Assembly: GCA_963666575.2 (NCBI GenBank)
Contig: CAXXYG010000020.1
Location: 14,940 to 78,939, forward strand
DNA: 64,000 nucleotides
Direction: 5' to 3'
DNA from: JABMQB01 sp963666575
Lineage (GTDB): Bacteria; Bacteroidota; Bacteroidia; Bacteroidales; Prolixibacteraceae
Shown: one piece after another, positions 25,480 to 36,072 of the stretch
Position numbering within the stretch: position 1 is the first letter of the stretch
How the letters are laid out: each line of letters opens with the position of its first letter
The notes under the pieces: model-generated
Databases searched by the model: none
What the model was told of the DNA's origin: nothing
The model's input: only the letters and a program-made list of their open reading frames with translations
Program-made: the position numbers and the translations under genes

Positions 25480-28400
25480 ATGAAAAAAAAATTACATTTT
25501 GGAGTATGGGAAACTTATGCTCTGAAAAAAACCTTCACTACCATGAGGAATGTTTTATTTTTTTTGTTTTTAGGAGTTACCCAATTGATGGCAGTAAATT
25601 CCTATTCGCAAAAAACAAGATTATCGCTGAGTTTTAATGATTCAAAACTGGTCCAGGTTTTAGATGAAATTGAGAATCAGTCGGAGTTCTTTTTTCTTTT
25701 TAATGAAAAATTTATTGATCTTAACCGGGAAGTAAATATTAACGTTTCAGAAAAAGAAATAAATGAAATTTTGGATTACCTGTTTGGTAATACTGAAGTT
25801 GAATATCAGGTGGTTGACCGCAAGATTGCGTTGTACCCTAAAATTTCTGAAAATAGTCAGCAAGTTGGAAAAGTAACAGGAACAGTAGTCTCGCAAACCA
25901 ACGAGCCAATACCTGGAGCTACTGTAATAATTAAAGGAACCTCGCTCGGGACTATTACTGATGTCGATGGTAATTTTAGTATTGATAATATTCCAGACGA
26001 TGCCATTCTGTCTTTTTCTTTTGTAGGAATGAAAACCGTTGATATTCCTGTTGCCGGGAAGCAGCAAATAAATATTGTTTTAGAAGAATTATCAATTGGT
26101 TTAGAAGAAGTTGTTGCTATTGGGTATGGAACTGTTAAACGAAGCGATTTAACAGGGTCGGTATCTCAGATAAATTCAGACGAATTTGAAAGAGTAACCA
26201 CAACAAACCCACTACAGGCTTTGCAAGGTCGAATATCTGGTTTGTCAATTACTCCAACTTCGGGGCAACCGGGTGCAGGTAGTAATGTTATTATTCATGG
26301 GACACAATCAATAAATGGCTCAAATTCCCCAATTTATGTAGTTGATGGGACTATCTCTGAAAACATTGATAATATTAATACGCAAGACATTGAAACACTT
26401 ACTGTTTTGAAAGATGCATCGGCTGTTGCAATTTACGGTTCACGAGCAGCCAACGGAGTTATTCTGGTTACTACCAAACGCGGAACAAACTCAAAAGTTC
26501 CTAAAATTAGTTTTAGTTCAAGGCAAAGCATTCAGCAGGAAAGTAATTTAAAAGTGGGATATGTTAATGCTGACCAATGGCTGGAATTAATTACCGAAGC
26601 TTATGCCAATTCAGGGCAATCAGTTAAATGGACTGATACCGACTTGCAGGCCTACAAAGGTGTTGATGTAAATTGGCCAAAATCAGTCATGCAAACAGGA
26701 GTTTTATCGAGTTATGATTTGGCTGTAGAAAGTGGTGGAGACAAATCGAATTATCTTGTTTCGGTGGGTTACTTAAACAACAAAGGTATTATTGAAGGAC
26801 AGGACTATAAAAGGTACAACTTTAGGATTAACACCGATCATCGGATTAATAAAGTAATCACTTTTGGGAATTCGCTGAATATATTTTCTTCTTCACAACG
26901 AAGGCATACCGAGATTGATGGTAGAAATGTGTATACAGCCGCTTTTAGGTATACGCCATTAAATCGCGAATACGAAGAGGATGGAGACATTGGTATAATC
27001 AGGAACTCAAATCTTGAAGGTAGAAGCCCAAGCCCAAGGTGGATGCTGAATAATTCAGCAGTTAATAATAAAACCAAAGGATTAAGCGGCAATGTTTATT
27101 TAACATTAGAAATTCTGAAAGGATTAAAATTTACAACTCGGGGAAGTTTGGAATGGACAAATAGAGATATGGATACATTTCTTGGAGCTATGGATCCTCA
27201 TTATGGAATGGAAGGTAGTAATGTCAATTTAGTACAAAAAGAAAATATGCAAACGCTTCATTGGATAAGCGATTTTTTATTGGATTATAATAAAACCTTT
27301 TCTGAAAATCATACTGTTAGTGTTTTGTTGGGTTATTCGTTGGAAGATCAGACATATGAAAATTTGATGGGTAAAAGAGGTGGTACACCAAATAATGAGA
27401 TCCGTTATTTGGATGCCGGTGACCCGTTAACTTCGATCAATGCCAACTCATTTTCCGAATGGTCTTTTGTATCTACTTTTGGCCGTTTGAGTTATTCTTT
27501 TAAAGATAAATATTACCTCTCTGGTGTAATCAGGCACGATGGAACTTCACGCCTCGCTACAGGTAATAAATTTGGAACCTTCCCCTCTGTTTCGGCTGCA
27601 TGGAGAATTACTAAAGAGGATTTTATGAGTAACATAGAATGGCTTAATGAATTAAAATTGAGGGCCAGTTATGGAACAATTGGAAATATTTTAAGCATTG
27701 GCACTTATGGAACGACTAGTACATTATCGCAATGGAATTCGGTATTAAATGAGCAACCCGTTGTTGGTTATACACTGGCAAATGCAGTAAATACAAACCT
27801 TACATGGGAAAGCACGACGAAAAAAAATCTGGGTGTAGATGCCTATTTGTTTAATAGTAAGTTTTATGTTGTTGGTGATTTTTATATTGAAGATACCAAT
27901 GACCTTTTATTTAAACAGCCTTTGCCTTATTCCACAGGGCTGGCTGGAAGTCCATTTATTAACGCAGGACATATACGTAACACCGGCTTCGATTTAGAGT
28001 TGGGGTACAGGAAAAAAGCAGGAGATTGGACTTACGATGTTAGTGTTAATCTGACCCATGTTAAAAATGAAGCCATTGACCTGGGAGGCAGAGATTTGAG
28101 AACCAATGGTATCGAAATTGGTTATCCATTGTTTACAGCATTTGGTTACAAAACAAATGGTATTATACGAACTGAAGATGACTTAAACAACAATCCTCAA
28201 TATGCAGGTAAACAAATAGGTGATATTTGGTTCGTGGATATTGATGGATATGATGCAGATGGAAAATTGACGGGAAAACCTGATGGTAAAGTTGATGCTG
28301 CAGATCGGACACTTATTGGCAATGTATTCCCAAAAGTAAACTATGGTGCTTTTGCTTCGGTAAGTTATAAAGACCTAATACTTCAGGTGCAGGTTCAAGG

Positions 28401-28863
28401 TGTTTCAGGAATTGATAGAGACATGCGAGGTGGCAGGGCTACCGATATGTTTGCAGGCGAACCCAACGTTGAAGCCGATTATATTCTTGACCGATTTAAT
28501 CCAGTTAAAAATCCTGAAGGACAATACCCTAGGGTATCAATCGATGATAAAGGGCAAAATGGTAACCTTTCAGATTTTTGGTTAAGAGATGCCTCATACT
28601 TAAGCATCAGAAATGTTAATTTAAATTATGACCTTCCAACTGAATTTTTCAAAAAATCAGGATTATCTAAATTAAGTGTTTTTGGTAGTGTCGAAAACCT
28701 TTACACATTTACTGGTTTTTATGGAACTGGAGTCGATGTTAATTTTGACCCGGGATTAGATAGTAATCAGACCATTAAAAATACAAATAATGAAGGGAGT
28801 AATAATTTGACCTCAATTCCAATACCACGGACCTGGACAATTGGTTTAAAAGCTACTTTTTAA
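25480..28863 (+). CDS. susC: SusC/RagA-type TonB-dependent transporter with STN domain
   Basis: A 1127-residue outer-membrane transporter. After a long N terminus with a hydrophobic export signal (about 21-43) comes an STN secretin/TonB short domain (about 45-120; RLSLSFNDSKLVQVLDEIE), which talks to the FecR protein encoded just upstream. Next is a CarboxypepD_reg domain (VTGTVVSQTNEPIPGATVII ... DGNFSIDNIP), a TonB-box-like LEEVVAIGYGTVKR, the plug (PLQALQGRISGLSI ... VLKDASAVAIYGSRAANGVI) and the 22-strand barrel. It imports a glycan oligomer captured by SusD (28890), driven by TonB. Regulated by the ECF sigma at 23599. Intact and of usual length. Confidence 0.95.
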   Translation: MKKKLHFGVWETYALKKTFTTMRNVLFFLFLGVTQLMAVNSYSQKTRLSLSFNDSKLVQVLDEIENQSEFFFLFNEKFIDLNREVNINVSEKEINEILDYLFGNTEVEYQVVDRKIALYPKISENSQQVGKVTGTVVSQTNEPIPGATVIIKGTSLGTITDVDGNFSIDNIPDDAILSFSFVGMKTVDIPVAGKQQINIVLEELSIGLEEVVAIGYGTVKRSDLTGSVSQINSDEFERVTTTNPLQALQGRISGLSITPTSGQPGAGSNVIIHGTQSINGSNSPIYVVDGTISENIDNINTQDIETLTVLKDASAVAIYGSRAANGVILVTTKRGTNSKVPKISFSSRQSIQQESNLKVGYVNADQWLELITEAYANSGQSVKWTDTDLQAYKGVDVNWPKSVMQTGVLSSYDLAVESGGDKSNYLVSVGYLNNKGIIEGQDYKRYNFRINTDHRINKVITFGNSLNIFSSSQRRHTEIDGRNVYTAAFRYTPLNREYEEDGDIGIIRNSNLEGRSPSPRWMLNNSAVNNKTKGLSGNVYLTLEILKGLKFTTRGSLEWTNRDMDTFLGAMDPHYGMEGSNVNLVQKENMQTLHWISDFLLDYNKTFSENHTVSVLLGYSLEDQTYENLMGKRGGTPNNEIRYLDAGDPLTSINANSFSEWSFVSTFGRLSYSFKDKYYLSGVIRHDGTSRLATGNKFGTFPSVSAAWRITKEDFMSNIEWLNELKLRASYGTIGNILSIGTYGTTSTLSQWNSVLNEQPVVGYTLANAVNTNLTWESTTKKNLGVDAYLFNSKFYVVGDFYIEDTNDLLFKQPLPYSTGLAGSPFINAGHIRNTGFDLELGYRKKAGDWTYDVSVNLTHVKNEAIDLGGRDLRTNGIEIGYPLFTAFGYKTNGIIRTEDDLNNNPQYAGKQIGDIWFVDIDGYDADGKLTGKPDGKVDAADRTLIGNVFPKVNYGAFASVSYKDLILQVQVQGVSGIDRDMRGGRATDMFAGEPNVEADYILDRFNPVKNPEGQYPRVSIDDKGQNGNLSDFWLRDASYLSIRNVNLNYDLPTEFFKKSGLSKLSVFGSVENLYTFTGFYGTGVDVNFDPGLDSNQTIKNTNNEGSNNLTSIPIPRTWTIGLKATF

Positions 28864-28889
28864 GACAAATATTAAAAATTTAGGAATAT

Positions 28890-30542
28890 ATGAAAACACT
28901 AATAAATAAATATATTTTCGGAATTGTTTTTTTAACAATTCTGATTTCAGCGTGTACTGATGATTTTTTGGATAAATATCCTCAGGATAAGCCTAGTCCT
29001 GAAAACTATTTGACGGATGAAGCTTCAGCAAAAAAAGTAGCTGCAGCTTCATATAATCCCTGGACAAGAGTTAATTTGCCCAATATGCATTTTAAGGAGT
29101 TTATTATATTATCTGACGCTTTAACTGATGACAGCGATGTTCGCCTTAATGGAAGTTCCAGGATACAAATGCGAAATTGGGATTTTCAGCCTAACCATGG
29201 GACTATAAGCGATTGGTGGACATATATCTATCAAAGTATTAATGCTGCAAATTACGCCATTGCACAAATCCCAACATTATTGGATAAGGGATTAACTCAG
29301 GATAAAATTGATCCTTATATTGCCGAAGCCAGGTTTATGAGGGCGTATGATTATTTAGTCCTGGCAACATTTTTTGGCGAGGTACCTCTAATCGACCATC
29401 CGCTTTCATCGTTTGAAGAATTTTCTCAACCACGTGCTTCTTTGGAATCAATTTATGCACAAATTATAAGTGATTTTGAATTTGCAAAAGAAAACCTTTT
29501 AGATAATGACAATGCCTATAAAGGTACTCCTACCAAAGCAACAGCAGCTGCGTTTTTGGCAAAAGCTTATTTGTATAAAAAGGATTATTCCAATGCTGAA
29601 ACCGCTGCCCGAAATGCAGTGACAATTGCTGAAGCAAATGGCTACAAACTTATTGATGATTTTATGTCGATTTTTGATATCAATAATGAAGGAAATCCTG
29701 AACTTTTATTTTATTTTTCGTTTGTTCGGAATAATGAAAACTACAGTACTACTATGACTGTTGAAAGGGGTATTAGAGATATGCCAGGAGCATTTCGCCA
29801 CATTCAGGGTGGAGAAGGCTGGGGGTATGCTTTACCCGTTCGCGATTTATATGATGCATTTGAAAATGGTGATCCAAGGCGTGGTTATACAATAATTGCA
29901 CCTGGTGATATTTTTGGAATTTATAACAGTGTCGATCCGTTTACTTATAATCATAAAACATACAACGAAGCTGGTCAATTGGTAACTTTTTCAAAAACCT
30001 ATAATACTGGTGATACGGTTAGGTACGATTATCAATGGTCGCCTACTGGCATGAATGTTCGGAAACTTACAGAAAATGTGGATGGATTAACCAATGTGAG
30101 ATATGGAGGGATTGATATCCCGGTTATGAGAATGGCTGATTTATATTTAATTTTGGCTGAAGCGTTGGCCGAACAAGGGAAAAGTGAAGCTTTGAATTGG
30201 GTCAATAAAGTTAGGGCCAGAGCCTCTGTTAATATGCCAGCTAAAACAACAGCCGATGGTTCGCTGGTTGATATCGTCAGGCACGAACGCCGCGTGGAAT
30301 TTGCTATGGAAGGCCAACGTATTTTTGACCTTCTTAGGTGGGGTGCCGTAAAAGAAGTTTTTGGAGATGGGTCGAAGGTAAAACTTCATTTTAACTCTGA
30401 TTATATTACAGATCCAAGTAGCCGATTTTGTAATCCAACTTCGGGGCTTGCAAAATATCCAACTGATCACATACTATTACCAATTCCTCAGTATGAATTG
30501 GATCAAAATGAAAAAATTGTAGTAAATAATCCGGGATATTAG
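28890..30542 (+). CDS. susD: SusD/RagB-type glycan-binding lipoprotein
   Basis: A 550-residue surface lipoprotein with lipobox LISAC (Cys22). SusD-typical features: DDFLDKYPQDKPSPENYLTD just after the lipid Cys, the TPR helices (YIAEARFMRAYDYLVLATFF with the conserved A-R-F-x-R-A-x-x-Y), the N-terminal SusD_3 region and the C-terminal RagB region (VNKVRARASVNMP ... IVRHERRVEFAMEGQRIFDLLRW). It lies 26 bp after susC and pairs with it as lid and binding protein. A perfect 12-bp hairpin follows before the GH2 gene. Ligand unknown; neighbours suggest galactose- and arabinose-containing hemicellulose. Confidence 0.95.
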   Translation: MKTLINKYIFGIVFLTILISACTDDFLDKYPQDKPSPENYLTDEASAKKVAAASYNPWTRVNLPNMHFKEFIILSDALTDDSDVRLNGSSRIQMRNWDFQPNHGTISDWWTYIYQSINAANYAIAQIPTLLDKGLTQDKIDPYIAEARFMRAYDYLVLATFFGEVPLIDHPLSSFEEFSQPRASLESIYAQIISDFEFAKENLLDNDNAYKGTPTKATAAAFLAKAYLYKKDYSNAETAARNAVTIAEANGYKLIDDFMSIFDINNEGNPELLFYFSFVRNNENYSTTMTVERGIRDMPGAFRHIQGGEGWGYALPVRDLYDAFENGDPRRGYTIIAPGDIFGIYNSVDPFTYNHKTYNEAGQLVTFSKTYNTGDTVRYDYQWSPTGMNVRKLTENVDGLTNVRYGGIDIPVMRMADLYLILAEALAEQGKSEALNWVNKVRARASVNMPAKTTADGSLVDIVRHERRVEFAMEGQRIFDLLRWGAVKEVFGDGSKVKLHFNSDYITDPSSRFCNPTSGLAKYPTDHILLPIPQYELDQNEKIVVNNPGY

Positions 30543-30567
30543 AATGGGAAAAATTTAATTTTATAAA

Positions 30568-30607
30568 ATAGAGGGCATTACGGTAGTTTTATTGAAATGC
30601 CCTCTAT
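30568..30607 (+). other. RNA hairpin between susD and the GH2 gene
   Basis: Perfect inverted repeat ATAGAGGGCATT / AATGCCCTCTAT with a 16-base loop, starting 26 bp after the susD stop. No T-run follows, so it is more likely a stabiliser or processing site that sets susCD above the downstream hydrolases. Confidence 0.6.
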
Positions 30608-30648
30608 AAAATTCAAAAAATAACATAAGCCAACTAAACCTATATTTT

Positions 30649-33432
30649 ATGAAAACAATAATCTTAATCTTCCTCAGCTTTTTAATTTCTCAGATAATTT
30701 TCGCTCAAAAAACAGAAAAAGTTTACCTCAGCGGTATTGATAAAGACCATACTGTTTTATGGGATTTTATGGTCTCGGGTGGCCGAAAAAGTAATGTGTG
30801 GGATAAAATACCTGTACCATCGAATTGGGAAATGCAGGGATTTGGGACTTACAATTACTATACCGATTGGGCAGAAGGGTATGTCCCTGATTCGATTGGG
30901 GATTACAAATATTCATTTAAGATTCCGAAAGACTGGCAGGGCCGAAAGATTAATATTGTATTTGAAGGGTCGATGACCGATACAGAAGTAAAGATTAATG
31001 GTAGGATTGCAGGGCCTATCCACCAGGGAGGGTTTTATGAATTCAGGTATGATATTTCAAAGCTGTTAAAATGTGGAAAAGATAACCTGTTGGAAGTTAA
31101 AGTAAAAAGATTTTCATCTAATAAATCCATAAACCTGGCTGAACGGCGTGCCGATTTTTGGATGTTTAGCGGTATTCACCGGCCTGTTTGGCTTGAATCG
31201 TTTCCAAAGCAACATATCGAAAGGTTTGCAATAAATGCAAAACATACAGGTGAAATTTCGGTTGATGTTTTTTGTGAGAATGTGCAAAATGGATCAGTTG
31301 TTGAAGCCCGGATAATTGATTCGGAAGGGAAGCAGGTTGGAAAAGCTTTTTCGACAACAACCACGAAAGATGTTCAGAAAATAGTATTAAAGTCACAATT
31401 TCAGGGAGTTAACCCATGGACCGCCGAATGGCCTGATTTATATACGCTCGAACTTACACTTTCAGACAAAGGAAAAGAAATTCATAAAGCTTCTGATAAA
31501 TTTGGTTTCAGGTCTGTGGAAGTCCATAAGAACGATGGAATTTATGTGAATGGAAATAAAGTTATTTTAAAAGGTTCAAACCGTCATACCTTCTGGCCTA
31601 CCTCTGGCCGTACCTCAAGTAAACAGTTAAGTATCGAGGATGTATTGCTTATGAAAGATATGAACATGAATGCGGTACGGATGTCACATTATCCACCCGA
31701 AAAACATTTTCTTGAAATGACCGATTCTTTAGGCTTGTATGTTATTGATGAGCTGACGGGCTGGCAAAATAAATACGACACACAAGTGGGTGAAAAACTG
31801 GTGGCGGAACTTATAAACAGAGATGTGAATCATCCGTCCATAATTTTATGGGCAAATGGAAATGAAGGAGGATGGAACCGCGATTTAGATGATGACTTTA
31901 ATTTGTACGATCCACAGAAAAGAGTAGTTATTCATCCCTGGGAAAATTTGAATGGAATTAATACAGCTCATTACGAAATATACGATTGTTGTACCGAAAC
32001 TTTTCTTCATGGCAATGACCTGATTATGCCAACCGAATTCCTTCATGGCCTTTACGACGGTGGCAATGGAGCCGGGCTTGAAGATCATTGGAATTTAATG
32101 TTACAAAATCCATTAACTGCCGGTGGATTTTTATGGGCTTTTGCCGATGAAGGAATTGTCAGGGACGACAGGAACGGAGCAATTGATGTGGCCGGAAATA
32201 GCGCTCCCGATGGAATTGTTGGGCCGTATAGAGAAAAAGAAGGAAGCTATTATACAATTAAGGAAATTTGGTCGCCGGTATTTATTCCATTGAGTAATAA
32301 AAATATATTCCCATTATCATTTACAGGTGAAATGCAAGTCGAAAACAGGTTTTACCATACCAATTTGACCGATGTGGATTTTTCATATGAACTGATAAAT
32401 TATCCCAAACCATGGGCTAAAACTGCCGGGTTCACATCCATGATTCAGCACAAAGTAGAATCGCCTGATGTTGCGTCTGGTTATAAGGGTATTTTATCAC
32501 TCAGCCTTCCTGATGGTTGGCGTGATTACGATGGATTGAGATTGACAGCAAGCGATCATAACGGTAAAAATATTTATACATGGTCGTGGATGATTCCTGA
32601 ATCAAAGGAAATAGCTACAAAGCTAATTCCTCAGAATAATGGAAAATCGAATGGAATTGAGAATGAAAATGATTACACCCTCGAAGCAGCCGGAATAGTT
32701 GTGTCAATAAATAAATCAAACGGGACTATTCAACGAGTTTTAAGTGATGGGAAACCGATTTCGTTGAGTAATGGCCCGGTAATGGCTAGTGGCAATGCCA
32801 CCTTAAGAAGTTCAAGGCTTTTTGCCGATGGCAATGACTGGGTAGCAGAATTTTTGTTTAATGGAAATCTGAGAAAAATTGTTTGGCGAATGACTCCTGA
32901 TGGATGGCTAAAATTAAATTATGCATTTCAGTTTAGAGGCCATACTGAACTGGAATATATTGGTGTATCCTTTGATTATCCTGAAGAAAAAGTTACCGGG
33001 ATGAAGTGGCTCGGTAAAGGACCCTACAGGGTATGGAAAAACCGAATGAAAGGAGTTGAATTCAATGTATGGCAAAAAGATTACAATGATGCTATTACCG
33101 GGCTGAGCTGGGAATATCCTGAATTTAAAGGTTTTCATTCCAATGTTTATTGGTCGGTACTTGAAACCAGGGAACAGCCTATTACCATGGTTTTTGAATC
33201 GGAAGATATGTATTTACGGGTTTTTACACCCTCTGAAGCAACAAAAAAAGGATTCGATCCACGCACCACTCATGTCGATTTCCCCGTAGGGGATATTTCT
33301 TTCCTTGATGGAATAACGCCTATAGGTACCAAATTTCATACGGCCGAAGAACATGGTCCAATGGGGCAGAAGAACCAAATACCCCGATTGGGGCGTTGGT
33401 TTGAGAGAAACGTTTCTTTCTTTTTTAAATAG
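30649..33432 (+). CDS. Secreted glycoside hydrolase family 2 enzyme
   Basis: A 927-residue exported enzyme: signal peptide MKTIILIFLSFLISQIIFA, sugar-binding domain (VPSNWEMQGFGTYNYY, then LEVKVKRFSSN), immunoglobulin-like domain, and the GH2 barrel with YVNGNKVILKGSNRHTFWP, MNAVRMSHYPP and acid/base Glu406 in ILWANGNEGG; the likely nucleophile is Glu463 in IMPTEFLHG. A long C-terminal beta region follows, as in beta-galactosidase-like members. The GH2 family covers beta-galactosidases, glucuronidases and mannosidases; the acid/base context fits a beta-galactosidase or related exo-enzyme. Third structural gene of the PUL; it would trim the glycan taken up by SusCD. Confidence 0.87.
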   Translation: MKTIILIFLSFLISQIIFAQKTEKVYLSGIDKDHTVLWDFMVSGGRKSNVWDKIPVPSNWEMQGFGTYNYYTDWAEGYVPDSIGDYKYSFKIPKDWQGRKINIVFEGSMTDTEVKINGRIAGPIHQGGFYEFRYDISKLLKCGKDNLLEVKVKRFSSNKSINLAERRADFWMFSGIHRPVWLESFPKQHIERFAINAKHTGEISVDVFCENVQNGSVVEARIIDSEGKQVGKAFSTTTTKDVQKIVLKSQFQGVNPWTAEWPDLYTLELTLSDKGKEIHKASDKFGFRSVEVHKNDGIYVNGNKVILKGSNRHTFWPTSGRTSSKQLSIEDVLLMKDMNMNAVRMSHYPPEKHFLEMTDSLGLYVIDELTGWQNKYDTQVGEKLVAELINRDVNHPSIILWANGNEGGWNRDLDDDFNLYDPQKRVVIHPWENLNGINTAHYEIYDCCTETFLHGNDLIMPTEFLHGLYDGGNGAGLEDHWNLMLQNPLTAGGFLWAFADEGIVRDDRNGAIDVAGNSAPDGIVGPYREKEGSYYTIKEIWSPVFIPLSNKNIFPLSFTGEMQVENRFYHTNLTDVDFSYELINYPKPWAKTAGFTSMIQHKVESPDVASGYKGILSLSLPDGWRDYDGLRLTASDHNGKNIYTWSWMIPESKEIATKLIPQNNGKSNGIENENDYTLEAAGIVVSINKSNGTIQRVLSDGKPISLSNGPVMASGNATLRSSRLFADGNDWVAEFLFNGNLRKIVWRMTPDGWLKLNYAFQFRGHTELEYIGVSFDYPEEKVTGMKWLGKGPYRVWKNRMKGVEFNVWQKDYNDAITGLSWEYPEFKGFHSNVYWSVLETREQPITMVFESEDMYLRVFTPSEATKKGFDPRTTHVDFPVGDISFLDGITPIGTKFHTAEEHGPMGQKNQIPRLGRWFERNVSFFFK

Positions 33433-33530
33433 TTCTAAAACCGGAAGGGACATGGATTCTTAGTATTTAAGAATGTAATTATTTTGATGGATTAAAATGC
33501 AGTATTAAAATGGGGATTTTTAAATTTCAC

Positions 33531-35165
33531 ATGAAAATAAATATGCGTTTTCTTGGGATTGTATTATTCTTATTAATAGCAAAATTTTCTTTTCCTCAAT
33601 CTCCTCCGGTTATTCCTTATTGGGCTTTTGGGCATTGGATTTGGGAAGATCAGTACAATACCCGCCAATCGTTGGAGTTTCTGGTAAATGGGTATTTGGT
33701 TAATAATATTCCGGTGGATGCAGTCATAATTGATAGCCCCTGGATGAATAGTTATAACGATTTTACCTGGGATGAAAATCGTTATCCAAGAGCTAAAACA
33801 ATGGTAGACGAGCTGCATGCTAAAGGAATTTGTATAGTACCCTTTTACACAGGAGCCATTAATAGTACGTCATCTGATACCAAACTGCAACGTTGTGGTA
33901 CTTATGACTTTGTTAAAACAGCAGGTTTTTGTATTAACGATAATCAGGAATCCCGTTGGTGGAAAGGAAATGCTTTACACATTGATTTTACAAATAATGA
34001 CGCTAAAAACTGGTGGCATACCCAGGTTGATAAATTGCATGAGATACATGCCGACGGGGCGAAAATTGATTTTGCTTTTAAGTTTTTTGGCGATACTGTA
34101 AAAACAAGCCTTGGCAAAATGTTGAATACTGATTTTGGCTATTATTATTATAAAGATGCTTTTGATTATAATACTGCTAAAAACGATGAGTTTGTAGCTA
34201 TGACATATGCCTGGTCGGGCAGAGGGCTGGTCGGTTTTCCTTCTTTTTCGCATGTAAATTGGGTAGGCGATTTTAGAGGTGACTGGCAGGGTATAAATGA
34301 TCAACTTCAGAATATTTATAATTCAGCAAATGATGGTTTTTCGGGCATTGGATGTGAAATAGGGGGGTACTGGGAAGTTCCTTCCAATAAGGAACAGTTT
34401 ATTCGTTATACTCAACTTGCCAGTTTATGCCCGGTTATGATCAATGGAGGCTCTTTAGGCGCTTTTGCCCATCACTTGCCATGGAACCATGATGCTGAAA
34501 CATTAAATATTTACCGGAAATTCGTTAAACTTCACCGTGATTTATCTATATATTTGTTTAGTGCCGGTGTTGATGCAAATTTAAATCATGGCACTATAAT
34601 TAAAAACCCTTCCTTTCATAATAAAACACATTTTTTAGGAGATGATTTTTTTGTTCATGTAATTTGTGATAGTCTCAAAGAGGTTAAAATTAAATTGCCT
34701 GAAGAGGGAATGTGGATTAATTATTTTAAGGCAGACTTGATTTTTAAAAGTTCTGAATTAATATTAAAAGAGTTTGATTTAGAATCGTATCCATTGTTTG
34801 TTAGAGCCGGGGCAATTATTCCTTTTATCAATAACGAAAAACACCTACATTCAGAAAGTCTTGAGATTAATATTTACCCTTTTGGAAATAGTGAAAAGGT
34901 AATTCATAAACCTGTTTCAGATGGAGTTGGGTATAACGATATTCTATTAAGTATTAACGAAAAAACGGGAATTATTAATGTTACCTCGAAAAAGGAGTTA
35001 ACTTACGTTTTCATAATAAAATGTTTTGAGGAACCCTTTGATGTTAAAAATTCTGATTCTTGGAGGTATAATAAACAAAATAATTTACTTGTTATTGAAA
35101 AAAAAGGAGAGAACTTTCAGATTAAAATAAAAGGGATGGTTGGTTACTCATTTTTTACGAATTAG
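33531..35165 (+). CDS. GH31-family glycosidase with short architecture
   Basis: About 544 residues. The ATG at 33531 gives a good signal peptide (MKINMRFLGIVLFLLIAKF); 33510 is the longer alternative. The catalytic barrel starts almost directly after the signal (IPYWAFGHWIWED ... VDAVIIDSPW), so the N-terminal beta-sandwich of typical GH31 enzymes is missing. Catalytic motifs remain: nucleophile Asp in ADGAKIDFAF (about residue 180) and acid/base Asp in WVGDFRGDW (about 247), with CEIGGYW and a C-terminal beta domain. GH31 holds alpha-glucosidases, alpha-xylosidases and others; the exact specificity is open. It is on the PUL strand, 78 bp after the GH2 gene. Confidence 0.82.
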   Translation: MKINMRFLGIVLFLLIAKFSFPQSPPVIPYWAFGHWIWEDQYNTRQSLEFLVNGYLVNNIPVDAVIIDSPWMNSYNDFTWDENRYPRAKTMVDELHAKGICIVPFYTGAINSTSSDTKLQRCGTYDFVKTAGFCINDNQESRWWKGNALHIDFTNNDAKNWWHTQVDKLHEIHADGAKIDFAFKFFGDTVKTSLGKMLNTDFGYYYYKDAFDYNTAKNDEFVAMTYAWSGRGLVGFPSFSHVNWVGDFRGDWQGINDQLQNIYNSANDGFSGIGCEIGGYWEVPSNKEQFIRYTQLASLCPVMINGGSLGAFAHHLPWNHDAETLNIYRKFVKLHRDLSIYLFSAGVDANLNHGTIIKNPSFHNKTHFLGDDFFVHVICDSLKEVKIKLPEEGMWINYFKADLIFKSSELILKEFDLESYPLFVRAGAIIPFINNEKHLHSESLEINIYPFGNSEKVIHKPVSDGVGYNDILLSINEKTGIINVTSKKELTYVFIIKCFEEPFDVKNSDSWRYNKQNNLLVIEKKGENFQIKIKGMVGYSFFTN

Positions 35166-35214
35166 TTTTAATTTCATTGAATTACATAGTATTAGTTGAG
35201 GCGGACAGACTATT

Positions 35215-36042
35215 TTAGTTCGATTCGTTAAAGTAGTTGCTCATGAATAACACCTGGTATTTAACGGCATTTTTCCGGTAGTCCCAGTTGTGGCTTCCGG
35301 GCCTGACAATATAATCGTGAGGAATATTACGGTAAAGCAATTGTTTGTGCAGGTTTTTATTTACTTCAAAGAAAAAATCTTCAGTTCCACAATCAATCAT
35401 AATTGCCAGCGATTTTGGAGTGAGCAGGTGAAGCATATTTATTACCGTATTTTTTCCCCAACGGTCGGGGAATGTGGAATAAGGGCCAAGTAGTTTTGCC
35501 ATGTCCCAGTTATTCGGGAACGGGCGAATATCGACCCCTCCACTCATTGTTCCAACTGCCCTATATTTATCCTGGTGTTTTAATGCTAAATACATGGCTC
35601 CATGGCCACCCATACTTAACCCGATAATTGCCCTGCCTGTGCGGTTTATAATAGTTTTGTATTTTAAATCAATTTGAGTTATCAGTTCGTTTGAAATATA
35701 TGTTTCGTATTTTGAGGTTAGGTCAACAGGGCTATCCCAGTACCAGCTGCCAAATCCACCATCGGGGCAAACAATTATTAGTTGGTTTTGGTCGGCTTAT
35801 GTTTCAAAACCATTGCCTTTTTTAATCCAATCGAGGTAGTTGCCACTGTATCCATGCAGTAAATATACTACGGGCAACTCATGTAATTCCGAATAGTTAT
35901 CGGGTTTTACTACAATGGCTCTTAGGTTTTTGTTCATCGAATTGCTGAATACGTCAACCGTATCGATAACTGCAACATGGTTTGAATGTAGAAAAATAAA
36001 ACCTAAAAGGAGTGATAATACTAATTGTTTAGTGATTTTCAT
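35215..36042 (-). pseudogene. Secreted esterase (CE1-like alpha/beta hydrolase) with an in-frame stop
   Basis: A 275-codon gene read from the ATG at 36042, with a TAA at 35797-35799 that splits it into 81 and 193 codons in the same frame. Before it: a signal peptide and VVYLLHGYSGNYLDW (oxyanion region). After it: LIIVCPDGGFGSWYWDSP, the nucleophile elbow GLSMGGHGAMYLAL, catalytic Asp region DCGTEDFFF and His in GSHNWDY. All catalytic parts survive, so only the stop destroys it. Family: esterase-D/feruloyl-esterase-like (CE1), consistent with hemicellulose side-chain removal in this PUL. Single-base change, so a sequencing error or a recent nonsense mutation are both possible. Confidence 0.8.
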
Positions 36043-36072
36043 TTTGGATTAATTTTCGGATAAATGACAATA

